Source: Taenia hydatigena
Taxonomy: Eukaryota > Platyhelminthes > Cestoda > Cyclophyllidea > Taeniidae
Reading direction: 5' to 3'
Length of the DNA: 64,000 nt
NCBI GenBank assembly: GCA_036345935.2
Contig: JADWOT020000010.1
Span: forward strand, 954,633 to 1,018,632
Shown here piece by piece: positions 1 through 10,561 of this stretch (positions are counted from its first letter, which is position 1; the number at the start of each line of letters is the position of its first letter). Position numbers and translations under genes: made by a program. The notes under the pieces were generated by a model. It was given only the letters and a program-made list of their open reading frames with translations. It made no database searches and was not told the origin of the DNA.

Positions 1-490
1 ATATGTACAGCGCAACTTAAAGGAAAGGCTCCCGGAAACGGTGATAATTGTGGGAATGCAAGGGCTGTGTCATTAAGGCGCTACATCTCATGCCTCTTAA
101 AGGCGATCGACGTAGCCACCGGTAGCTCTTGTAAGTTTCTGCCGTATTGGGCCATAGTCACCGCACCTGGCGATACAAATGCAAGGAAATGTTTTCAGAT
201 TGGATAGGCGTCAGAAGCACACTAGTATTTTTAATGCACCGTTGAAAAAGGGTGGATCTGTGCGATTGTTGTGGAGTTCTGCAACGGCTGAACAGATGGA
301 TGCACATCCGTCTCAACTCCTGTTTGGGAATATAACCTTCTAAAGGCATAGGAGACATCAGGGATCCATTAATTTTTCATGCTTGTTTTATTTTTATTTT
401 TGTTTTTTATTTTATTTTATTTCGTTATATATTAAGGTTAGCAAAGGAATGTGTTAACCATGGTCAGTACTGATGAAAGTGGTATTGGTG
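1..490 (+). repeat. Partial copy of the IR1-arm repeat
   Basis: This stretch matches 55,480-55,970 of the IR1 left arm in the same orientation and, reversed, about 59,750-60,240 of the right arm. Shared landmarks are the motif gacgtagccacc, the stretch ggtggatctgtgcgattgtt, and tagcaaaggaatgtgttaacc. The match is clearly diverged, with small indels. The minus strand carries a 66-codon frame (158-358) whose counterpart in the left arm is 55,638-55,838, so the frame survives in two copies. I cannot assign the element to a class: no reverse transcriptase or terminal repeats are visible. It contains a T-rich low-complexity run at about 380-422 that the IR1 copies lack. The element may continue left of the window. 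Confidence 0.75.
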
Positions 491-3400
491 GAGGAAGAAA
501 TCACTAAGAACATGTAAGCAACACGGGTTTCATTATCTGCTGCTGGGTTGCAGTAAGCAGTTACACATCTATGCCTCCGGATAGAACCACGTTGTAATTT
601 GAGGATGGGGTCGGTAGTGGCATGTAGCCGTGTGGTGGAGACACCAATTTATCTGTTAGTGATTGCTGGATAATAAGTTTTTAGCTACCAAACCCTGTTA
701 CTAAGACGGGTGAAAGGCGGATTCGCACTGTTTTATCTAACTCAACTAGAATTTGACCAAAAAGACTTCAGTTACGTAACTTTGAAGCTGGGTGCTGGGT
801 TACTCCACCATCTTTAAATGCTTTGTGACGAATGCAGCCAGTGACTCTCTAATAGGTTTGGGATCAAGTGAATCCTTTTAAGACAACTAAGCTTAAGCCG
901 CATCCAATAGCGTCATTTGGAAGTTGGTGATGTGGGTGTCTGAGGTGATATGAAAGAGAAATTCGCATGTGCTTAGAATATTCAGGGCACAAAGTTGCTC
1001 CAGCCTTGTAGCACTACTCACTAATAGACTACTTTAAAATATCGCTGATCCTTCATCGCGTTTGCGGCGGTGTGTGATATCAGCTCAAGTAAACTCTCTA
1101 ACAAAAGATGCAAAGCACAGCAAAGAAGGAACCATAGGAAGAGATTATGACACTGTTTTAATGCACCATATTATGCAATGAAGTGGAATAGAAATAGAGT
1201 CGTTACCTTTAGTTACCCATGCGTCTAAAATCCCCCCTGACAAAGGATTTTGCGATGGTGCGAGTGTTGAAAAATTATAGTTGGATGAGTTGAGTAGTGA
1301 AAGAATAGAAAATTACGGCGCAAAATGTAAGTGAATTATCAAATTGTGCTTATTTAGAAAATTCTGCTTAAGGAAAAGAGAATAACGAAGGCAAGTACCT
1401 AATTGTTACAACGAAGTAAATTACGAGTCAGATGGCAGATGCAACGTTACTCGGCTAGATCGATTTAATGCACAGATTGTAGGCGAGAATGCTGCAAGTA
1501 GGGTCACTCGAATTTTATCCCTGTGTGTTATGCATTCATCGATGTTCGTGTTTAATACATTGTGTAAAGCAGAGCCTATTTCATGTAAAAGCGGATTCTT
1601 AGTCATGTGCGATTAAAAACTAAGTATTTAACATGTTGTGGTGAATATAAATAGCTTCCAATTTGTCCTATATCGAGAAGATTAATAAAGAGGTAAAGGA
1701 AAGGATTAACGATTCGGTTTGAATTTTGTTGGCAAAATCGACGATTTAATGGATAAGTAAGACCACGCTTAATTGAAAAGATGAAAATTAAGGACCTGCA
1801 AGAACAGTGCCAAACATAGAGACGAGACCATTTGGTTCTGCAGTCAAGCAGTATTGCTGCGTGCATGGTCAAAGAAAAGGAAAGACTGAAGGGCATGTAT
1901 GTGAGAGATCCTAAAAACGTGTGTTCTTTTTAGCGTTGAAAAAGAGTAGTGAAGGGGCAGAACGAATAGAAAGGGGTATAATATATGTGTGTAAAACGGT
2001 GTGCGCTTATAACATTCCAGCTTGCTTCAATCATAATGAAGACGATTGGAAACAAATGGATTCTTCTCCACTCAATTTACTATGTAGAATGCCTTTATTT
2101 GTTTATTGACACTTGTCGCCATGTTTTGGTAAGTTTTTTCGATGTCCACTAGACCACGTCATCTGAAAATATAGACGTTAAATGAAAGACAAGCGCTTGC
2201 TCTTTGCTACCTGGAATTTCATAAGTGGCTATGAGAATTGGCTCTATCTTTCCTTACACCTTCTCCGTTCCACTCGATTATGCATTCTGGTGGTTCGGTG
2301 ACACTTTCTATGTTCCCGTTCTGAAACTCATTTGTAACCACCTGAAGTGGAGCTTATTACGCGATTCACCCACGTGTATAATTTTATACACCCTTAACAA
2401 CATTTATTGCCCGTCATAAGGATAACATAGGTGCTGTCAATGAGTCCCTGCCAGTATTCAAATAGCATTGCCAGCCACAATTTCGTCCTCTCTCCCCAAA
2501 CACCAGAGCGTAAAGGAAATCCAATAAAAGTATGTTAAGTCTCCTGTTGCTTGCTAAAAATTTTCCTTTTCAGCAGTCAAAATAAAATGCAGTCGCTGAA
2601 CTGATGCTTCAAACGCATTCTCTTATTTTGTAAGTTGGGACCCTGCTACAAGCGTTTAAATATTTAGTTATTTAAGAAGTATCATCAAATTCGTGGAGAA
2701 CGGCAAAGTGTTTCTCTCGACGTTGATGCAACTTGGGGTTATAATCCACCATTAGAATTGGCAAAGTGGCACAGCAGCGAGCCTTACTCAGCAGCCATTG
2801 TCAAAACCTCAAGCATCACTTGCAAAGGAAAAATTGCCATTCATGCCTATCAATTTAGTTGTGATTCCTATTGACAATCAATACATGCCTAAATTTGAAT
2901 TATGCAAGTTGCTATTATGTTGTGATGTCTATATGTGCTGCGCTAATTAGACACTTTCCATTGTGCACCGTTAAGTGAGAATTCAGTTCGAAGATTTGTG
3001 ATGTCCCTTTTTCAAATTAAAAGTGCAGACTCGGACCCCAGTTACCACTTAATCACAGGTCTCAAAATAGAATTAGTTGTTACATAAGGTGATCCCAGTA
3101 ACAAAGATGCATCTAGCATCCCGAGACTGTCTGCATTGAAGGGTGCGTCGCACTTCCATGCTTTACGATGAGATCCTGCGGCCCTCGAAGTGCAGCTTAT
3201 ACTGTGCTCAGTTTAATGGTAATGCAAAAATATTTTAATTTGTGCTCGACTTGTATCATTTACTAATAATGCTCACGCTACTCATTACAGAGGACTAATA
3301 TTGATTTGAAGCGCTTTTTACATAGGCAATAAGCCTAGTGAAAATCGGCAATTATGCTGAAGGAGGTAGGTTCACATTACGAGAGTTATAAAACGCACGA

Positions 3401-4030
3401 CGGAGAGAAATTTAAGGTCAAACAAACAAACCAAAATAGGTTCTATCATCTGCTTATTGTGCACCCCTTGCCTCATATTCCCACACACAGCGATTTTGGC
3501 GGCATATCACCTGTTCACATTCATTCCTAAATCACATGCACGAATGATGAAGAATTTTAGTCTGGACTGATGGACTAGAAGAGAGACCAGCAAATGTGCT
3601 TGATTTTGTCCCGAATGGCGTCATACGTTTTACTTGCCTACGCTTGGTGTTGCTTTCAAATATTACTAATAGACCACAACATTTTATACTGGATCATTGT
3701 AACGGATTATAAAGTTTTACATAATTTAAAGATATACTCGCATTTTTGGCTGCGATCCACAATCCGTGGTTTCTAATGTGTTTGCTGATAAATAGAACCT
3801 TGAACTTAGCTCTGCAGCAGCACTACCTCCTACAGCCTGATTCTCTCGATCCTTGTACCGGCGTTTTTGAATTATTTAGTCCATACCATAGTCGGCTTTG
3901 CCCAAAATTGCCCATTCGCCTCACCTAAGTCTCTTATTGTCAATCTTATCCCCATGGTATGGCAGAATAGCAAGACGATGTATAACAGCCACATTTGACG
4001 GCGATTCCAAAGCATCCCCTAGGCATTCAA
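491..4030. other. Intergenic, no supportable gene
   Basis: Open frames here are 60-97 codons at most and show no recognisable motif. I see no tandem repeat, no tRNA-like cloverleaf and no clear match to the other repeat families of the window. Confidence 0.5.
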
Positions 4031-4031
4031 A

Positions 4032-4553
4032 TCAAGGCTGACAACCAAGAAAAGAATGACAACAATAAAAGCGCAAGTAGACTTCACTGTTGCCAAAACA
4101 TGCGCGCTTTCTTCGCTTATGTGGGTTGCCGGTTGGTGCATGCTTTCTGCCTCCACCACTGCCAAGTTTCTTGGAGAGCACATAGTAACATCCCCATTTA
4201 ATTAAACTAGAAAAATTGCCGATGAATCGATTTTCATAGCGTTTGATGCACCATAGTCGCCAATTCTTCGTCACGGCAGTCAGTGAGGAACTTTCGAGGC
4301 CACCAATGCCCTGGAGGAAATTGGCGAGACACTCCATCCTACTTGACTCATCCAGCATCGAATTGATAATGACAGCAATAATTAAGTGTTGATGAGGTGC
4401 AAGTGACTCTATGGCGGCTGTTAGATCAGCCTTGGAGAACGGAAAATCATCCACGACATAGATGGTGCAGTCGCAACTAGCGAGCCGGTACTCTGCGTCC
4501 TCTACATAATATTTGGGTTGCCCATGAACATGTTCATAAACACAGACATCCAT
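4032..4553 (-). CDS. Possible exon of a small-GTPase-like (Arf/Arl-like) protein
   Basis: This is the longest open frame in the window (173 codons). The N-terminal part reads like the second half of an Arf/Arl-type G domain: a hydrophobic strand ending in aspartate (CTIYVVDD), a helix, a second strand (LIIAVIIN) where the family has its NKxD strand, then a helix and the pair NW (KNWRLWCI), where Arf proteins have a Trp near the last strand. The NKxD guanine-specificity motif is not intact (NSML), and no P-loop is visible upstream in this frame. The C-terminal third is basic (HKRRKRA) and may be chance extension. A good acceptor (tgtag on the minus strand) ends near 4,502, so an exon could run from 4,501 downward. 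Homology is suggestive only. Alternatives are a pseudogene fragment or a chance frame. Confidence 0.35.
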   Translation of the reverse strand: MDVCVYEHVHGQPKYYVEDAEYRLASCDCTIYVVDDFPFSKADLTAAIESLAPHQHLIIAVIINSMLDESSRMECLANFLQGIGGLESSSLTAVTKNWRLWCIKRYENRFIGNFSSLIKWGCYYVLSKKLGSGGGRKHAPTGNPHKRRKRACFGNSEVYLRFYCCHSFLGCQP

Positions 4554-4859
4554 TTACAGAGGCCCGATGCAACTGGCAGTCGCCGGCGCAGATACAAGGC
4601 GTAATGGTGATGCTGAGGCTTAAATAATAAATCGTGGGGGCAAGGGAAGTAGATTGACCACAACGTGATGTTAGCACATTGGTTCGTTCCATGTGGTCCA
4701 GTCTGAACGTCACCTTATCATGACGCTTATCACGCTCTTCTTTTTCGCGAATCAAGAATGCGCTGATCGAATACGCAGGTTTCGTTATCGCCGACTTAGC
4801 AATCAAAATACTCGCTTTTGAAAATGCGATATCTCAATTTTGACCATTTTGGATGTACT

Positions 4860-5290
4860 ATTTGCATTGGCCTCACAGAGGGTCTGTGACTCGTGGTGCA
4901 AAACAGTTTAACGAAGCAACGGCTTTACTCATCACTGCTCCTTCTCCCCGATATTGAGAAGGATGGCACACTTAGTGTCCTCAAATAACTCTATAGCGAT
5001 AGTAAATGAGAAGATGCAAAGCAATTTGTGATTACGCTAGCAGAAATGCTTCCAAAGCCTGCAGCACCAAGTTTCTTCCTCGTTTGAACCATGTGGAATG
5101 GTGAATAATACAAATGCCTTGGAATGTCGTCTAGGAGGCTCCGCGACTCATCCGGGATGACTAACTCACACGCCTTTGGTGCGGTCACTCAGACTGCCTC
5201 TGCAGCGAAGGTGAAGGAGGATGTTACAGACCTCACCCAATCTTCTCTATGATGTGCCACTCACTGGGTTGTAGTCCCCATGGGATTGAC
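4860..5290 (-). pseudogene. Possible coding remnant, unrecognised
   Basis: On the minus strand a frame of 65 codons at 4,991-5,188 continues upstream through one in-frame stop for another ~20 codons. A second frame just downstream reads IELFEDTKCAILLNIGEKEQ. The residue composition looks protein-like, but I do not recognise a family. It sits upstream of the GTPase-like frame on the same strand and could be another exon of it or unrelated decay. Weak support. Confidence 0.15.
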
Positions 5291-6724
5291 CTCTTCAACG
5301 TGGCAAGGCTGGCTTTCACAGACGCTCGATTTGAAATACAAAATGATTTCTAGTCTAAAGCTAAGTCAATGCGATTACCGGTAAGCCGCTTTAATTAGTT
5401 CTACGTGAATGAATGTAATCAAACAAATTCACCTGCAATGCTTTGCTTGCATGACTGCTGATTCCCAATACAATCATTTAGCGATCATAGTTCCTGCGCC
5501 GTGTGGGCTAACCTCCAATCCATGTCCGCAGCCTTCGAATTCCTTCTTTTCGATTAAAATACCAATTTTTCACTTCTCACTGCTGATAAGTAAGTTATCG
5601 TAGGTGCATTTCTAATGTGGAGCAGTTGGCTGCATACCAACTAAATACATTTATTGCAACAAAATTTTACTAATAATAGTCTTCAATTTATAAATTGGTA
5701 GCTGCTAAATGAGAACGAATTTGTTGGCAACGGGCATTTTTTTACTGTCCGTCTCCGTATATAACCTCCTTAAGTGGCTGCTTGGGTGCACCGTTTGGTT
5801 ACAACTGCGGAGCACGCGCAGTAAATCTCACCAGATCTATTAAATTGTATCATCTGAGACTTTCCTGAAGATATGATATCAAACAGAGTGGAAGGAATTT
5901 AAAGTACTGCTATGGCTAAGAGACGGCCAACAGACTGACTACAAAATGGCGTACTAGTGAATTTTGGGCCATGGTTAACCGTAGTTTGTGGTTCTAGTCC
6001 AGTCTAGATGTTAGCCAACGTGATTATGCGCATGGAGGTCGGTTTAGCGTCATCTCATAGGTCAAACAACTTAACAAAACGCCCGTTGGCACGGTGTCAG
6101 GCTGTTTTAATCAGTAAATAACTCAAGTAAATGAGGTTTCGGCCACAGTTTTAGGGGGATCAAGAGTAAAATAACAATGTCTGCCCCTAAATAGAAGTCA
6201 AGGTCAGTATTGGACGTATAACCTCACAGCAGTAAGCCTCAGGAATTGATTTAAGGCCATTTAGCAGTCAATTAATGTTAGACCTCGGGACACGGCCTAA
6301 GTTTATTCAAATAATAAATTTTCGGGCTCTAGTTGAGTCAAGCTCAAAAGGAGGCAACGCTGATGAGATGTCGGAGAAGTCGGCACAGAGGAATGTTTCA
6401 TTTCTGTCCAAGCGGGCACAATAGCCGTACAAAGAAGGAGATATGTTACGAATTTCGTGAAAATATACATTGCATAATGGAGGATATTGCCCTTTTGCAC
6501 AAATTTGCGAGAAAGCAATGGTTCCATTTCAGCTTGCAGGATGGGAAGCAGTAGCCTATTTGCTCTGTCCTTTGCAGTCGTAAGCTGGTTTATGGTAATC
6601 AGTATCGCTCCATACCACGATCGCTTTTTCGTTAGGACTGTTCATTCGGCAGTATCACAGCATCAAGCTGAAGTAAAATTCACGGAATGACAAGCACTCA
6701 CAGCACCAACTAAGTGAGTCGCCT
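5291..6724. other. Intergenic, no supportable gene
   Basis: Only short frames on both strands, overlapping each other (for example around 6,303-6,690). No motif, tandem array or repeat copy was recognised. Confidence 0.45.
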
Positions 6725-7082
6725 TGTCACCAGTGCAAGTACAACTATGCAGATCTTCGTTTGGAAACGATTCCGCACCTCAGCTTCATCCTATCGTTCC
6801 AAGTGCACCGCCAATGATTTAGCTGCGGCAAGGTGCGGCTAAAGGCCATTTCAGAAGCTAAATTTGCTTCAAAATAAAAAACAGTTAGTATGCTATAATA
6901 GAACTTAAAGACCTGCCTCTGCGCTGCATATTCGTACAAATGGACAAAAAAAGCAGACGACATAACGGAGGGAGAAGTCCATTCCACGTGGGCTATGCAG
7001 AAACCATTGATGGCTGATTCTTGAGTGCTCGAGAAGCTATGATGTACTCGAAGTCAATGTCGTTAAAGAAGCACAAATTTCG
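6725..7082 (+). repeat. Dispersed repeat R5, first segment
   Basis: This matches 45,765-46,026 in the same orientation. Shared words include aagtgcaccgccaatg, ggccatttcagaagctaaa, taaaaaacagttagta, gaagtccattccacgtgg and gatgtactcgaagtcaatg. Both copies keep a minus-strand frame (6,745-6,987 here; 45,767-46,012 there) sharing short stretches such as the C-terminal NHWRCT. In the other copy this segment lies directly upstream of a zinc-finger pseudogene. No zinc finger is visible next to it here. Confidence 0.7.
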
Positions 7083-8584
7083 TTGCGCAACGCACCACGT
7101 GTGCCAGCGGTACCGTTACTGGGTTAGGGGGGAGTGTGCTCCGAACTACCGCAACCTTCATCGCTGTCCTGTTCTTAATGCCACCAAAGCCTTCAAAGAA
7201 TATTCTTATCAAAATTATACTGACACTTACAAGGAAATAAAAGAGGAAGCAAAAAACTCTCTGTCATGCCAAAGGAGTGATTTTGCTTGTTTATTTGCGT
7301 CAAATGCTCTCATAGTGCCAACGTGCCTGTTCATGGCATTAGTAAAGAAAAAGAGGCTATTAACCATATCTTTTCGCTTCGACATTTACACCCATGCACT
7401 GGATACACACAGTAGATGAGGGCATTCTCAAGTGGTGAGATGGTGGTATTCACCTCAAGACAAAGTGGTGAGTGTCATGCATGTGCGGAGTGCACTCCCC
7501 TCCGGTGGCAGACGTGGTTCATTTTGTCACAAGCACCACATTTGCCGTCTCAGTTTATGCACCCAACATGGCATCAAGGTAACCAAAACAAATAAAAGTA
7601 GGAAAATAAGAGGATCGGCAACTCAAGGCACTTAGTCATATTGCTACACGAATGCCATCTGCTAAAGCCATAAACCTTCTCTTTCAGCTACCCATGCAAA
7701 CATAAATCAGGCCCGAAGTGGACAAGAAATAGCAATAAAATTCTAATGATTGCAGGAGAGTAACAGACACTGCAAAAACTATTTTGCTGGATAATTGACA
7801 CGTTGCTCACGTGGCTGGCATTAAAACACGAATGGAGACAAATTAAAATTACTGATTTTATTTAGTGACTACTCACTTTTGAATGCATTGACGTTGTGCA
7901 TAGGCGATGCGATCTTGCCAAGCTATTTTCTAACATCAGGCGCAAAAAATTAAGTTATTATCTTGCTCATTCAAACAGTTTTGCATGGTTAAATTTGGTC
8001 GGCACAGTTTTGCATGGCAGTGCACGTTTCTTCCACCGTAGCACTAAGCAAGAATGAGGGCGCATCCAGCAGCAAACCCCTTAGCAGTACTGGTTGCATT
8101 AATAGTGGATCCGTGCCAATCAAAAGGCATTCATACTTGTTCTATTTCAGCTATTATCGCGTATTCGATCTCGCATTGCCTAGTGTGCCTGTGATCGGTG
8201 CATCAGGATTTAGACTGCCCTCAACATTCCTTGCTATAACCGATTAAAAATATATGCTTACCTCCATTAATCATGGCAAAGTTGTAAAGGTTAGGTTCAA
8301 TTACTTTATTATTCAGTGAATGCTGAGTTTGCATCCTGTCACTTCGCACCGTTGACGAGTACTCGCATAGAGGCGGGCACTAAGAGCGGAGTTAAACTAA
8401 CTTGCAGATCTCCGCAAAAAGTTTTCCTCCGTCGCATGAAGACGTAAGAATGCTCGGGATTGATACCAATGAAAGCAGGTGCATGCCCCGCCTACCATCG
8501 GACTGGCGCCAACTACCACTAAATAAACGAAGAGACGTTAGAGAATGGGGCCATCGTGTTACGATTCGTTTCCTCCCATTGATC
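7083..8584. other. About 1.5 kb present in one R5 copy and absent from the other
   Basis: In the 45.8-46.2 kb copy of R5, the equivalents of position ~7,082 and ~8,585 are joined directly (aatttcatatgccattg). The extra 1.5 kb is therefore an insertion here or a deletion there. It contains most of a 132-codon plus-strand frame (7,021-7,419), which is Cys- and Lys-rich but matches nothing I know. I see no clear terminal inverted repeats or target-site duplication at the junctions. Confidence 0.5.
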
Positions 8585-8765
8585 TATATGCCATTGTACC
8601 TAGTTAAGTAAAGCCTTTGCCTATAAATGCGCACATCTCTTTGAATATCAATTGTTTATCTTATTGGAAGGCTTTTATGTGGGGTCGAATGCAATCTCGA
8701 CAATTCAAACTAGGCTTAGAAATGGCGGCCTAACGAGTGGAAGACTGCGCAGCTCCCAACGAAGC
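8585..8765 (+). repeat. Dispersed repeat R5, second segment
   Basis: Matches 46,027-46,205 in the same orientation. Shared words are atatgccattgtacctagtt, ttggaaggcttt versus ttagaaggcttt, tttgacaattcaaa, and gagtggaagactgcgcagct. It is the continuation of the segment at 6,725-7,082 after the 1.5-kb interruption. Confidence 0.75.
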
Positions 8766-8829
8766 ATAATTGCCTTAGCACAAATTTTAGCAAATTGCTG
8801 CTACTGTTATGAAGGGCACAAGTGGACTC

Positions 8830-9074
8830 AAATGAGAGGAAAATTGAAATCGCAAAGTCAAAATAAACAAAACTAGGGCAAAATAGAATAAGCAAATTGA
8901 TATTATTAATTCCAGATGCATAAAATGAAGCCGAATGTGTTGCAATTTGCTTTCGCATTGTGATATTATGCAAAATTAAGGGGATGCAAATTGAAATTCT
9001 TATTTCGAGAGGCATATAATGGAGCCAAAGGAGAGGAAATTGATAGCACAATACAAAATGCAAGAAATGAAGCC
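8830..9074 (-). repeat. Degenerate satellite, inverted part (~50-bp units)
   Basis: Several diverged units built around the reverse complement of a core seen to the right, for example gaaattgatagcac, gcaaattgatattatt, atgcataaaatgaagcc and aaaatgcaagaaatgaagcc. Orientation is opposite to the array at 9,075-9,890. Unit length is about 45-55 bp and is irregular. Confidence 0.6.
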
Positions 9075-9890
9075 GACCTCAGTCTCATTTCATGCATTTT
9101 GACGTTATGATATCAATTTCACTGCCTCGGATCAATTTCATTTAGTTGGAGGCTTCGATATCAACATCCCTATTGATTGCATTTCATATCGTTTGAGGCT
9201 GTGATATCAATTTTCCTTCCCTCAACTCCATTCCATGCATTTCAACGTTGTTATATCTATTTTAATGCCTTTAGTCTCATTTTATTTGGTCTGATGTCGT
9301 TATATCAATTCATCCCTCCATCTACTCCATTCTACGCTTTTCGAATTTGTGATAGCCAATTCCCCTTCTTTGACTCCGATTTATGCAGTTTGACGGCTCT
9401 AACTTAAGCGATTGGATTCAATATCACTTTTCTTTTTCTACTTCACTTCATGCTTTTTGATGCTTTGGAATTCAATTCTCTCTTTCACCCTCGTTTTAAT
9501 GGATTCCGATGCTTCATCACCAAATTCCCTCTTTTCGGCCTAATTCATATATTTTTTATTACCAATCCCTTTCCCTTTTAAGTTGCCTCAGTTAGTGCTT
9601 TCTAAATTTATTTGTAATTCTCTTCTTTGTTGCCTCTAACCCGTTTTGTGCATTTCCAATTAGTAATTCCAATTCCCTTTTCCTTTGACTTTATTTCTTG
9701 CACTTCAACTTTGGAGTTTAGTTTCCTTATTTTTTGTCTTTCATGTGAATTTTTGCTTTGTGCTATCGATTCATCCTCCATTATTGCTTTTCGTTGATTT
9801 TGACCCGATGAACTCAAATTCCTTTCTCTTTGGTCTCAATTTGCGCATCACATGCTGCAAGGACTTAATTTGCTTTAATTACTAACTGAT
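9075..9890 (+). repeat. Degenerate satellite, forward part (~50-bp units)
   Basis: About 15 loosely repeated units, pyrimidine-rich on this strand. The core is a short catttcatgcattttgacg-like half followed by gttatgatatcaatttccct-like sequence and a ctttgactcc-like end. The first ~6 units are clear (tgatatcaatt at ~9,110 and ~9,210, and relatives at ~9,160, ~9,250 and ~9,300). Later units are badly eroded. Frames in this block are by-products of its pyrimidine bias. Confidence 0.65.
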
Positions 9891-10545
9891 GTTTTTATTC
9901 TTATAATGAACATGCAAAGCTACGCTAGTTGCAGAAGGCAAAAAGTTATTGACGCACCTACGAGAGAATTTTATGTATTCAATAAGCAACCCTTTCCGTC
10001 TGATGCGTTAAAATATGATTGTATTTGGGTGAAATTTAACTCATCATCTCGATTCGATTCCAGTTTACGCAAGGTTTAACGCATTGTTAGGGAACGATAG
10101 CTATTTTGCCAACTTTGCTAAACTAATGGTAGAACAGGAGCATGCTAAATGTGCCAGCATAGGATTATCTGGCGCCGTTTTGGGGTTTGCACTTTGAATA
10201 TTTGAAATGCAGAAATCGATTTGACAAATGGCAGAAAAAAACCACTTTAGTAAATCATCATCGTAAGGGATTGATTGTCACCTTTTTGGAACCACCAATT
10301 ACAAATAGTTCATTGGTCTATTCAACGGTCTGCTAATGATATAGCTCATTGTTATTTATGCATGCTACATCCTACAATCTTTCTTTTTCAAAACGAACCA
10401 AAATAAAAGCATTGCCTGCGCAAGACTTCAAAAATCTAGTGCCAAGCGTCGCCAAAAATGCATGGATTTTGTGCAAATACTTTTAATGCGCTGATATCAT
10501 TTCCCGCCCTGGAAGTTGAATTCAATTACCTTGTTCTCTGATAGT
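9891..10545. other. Intergenic upstream of the sirtuin gene
   Basis: No gene or repeat recognised. Any promoter or further 5' exon of the sirtuin gene would lie here. A splice-acceptor-like tctgatag sits near 10,539-10,546, so the gene may have an upstream leader exon. Confidence 0.4.
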
Positions 10546-10561
10546 CAACTACGGTGCTGCG

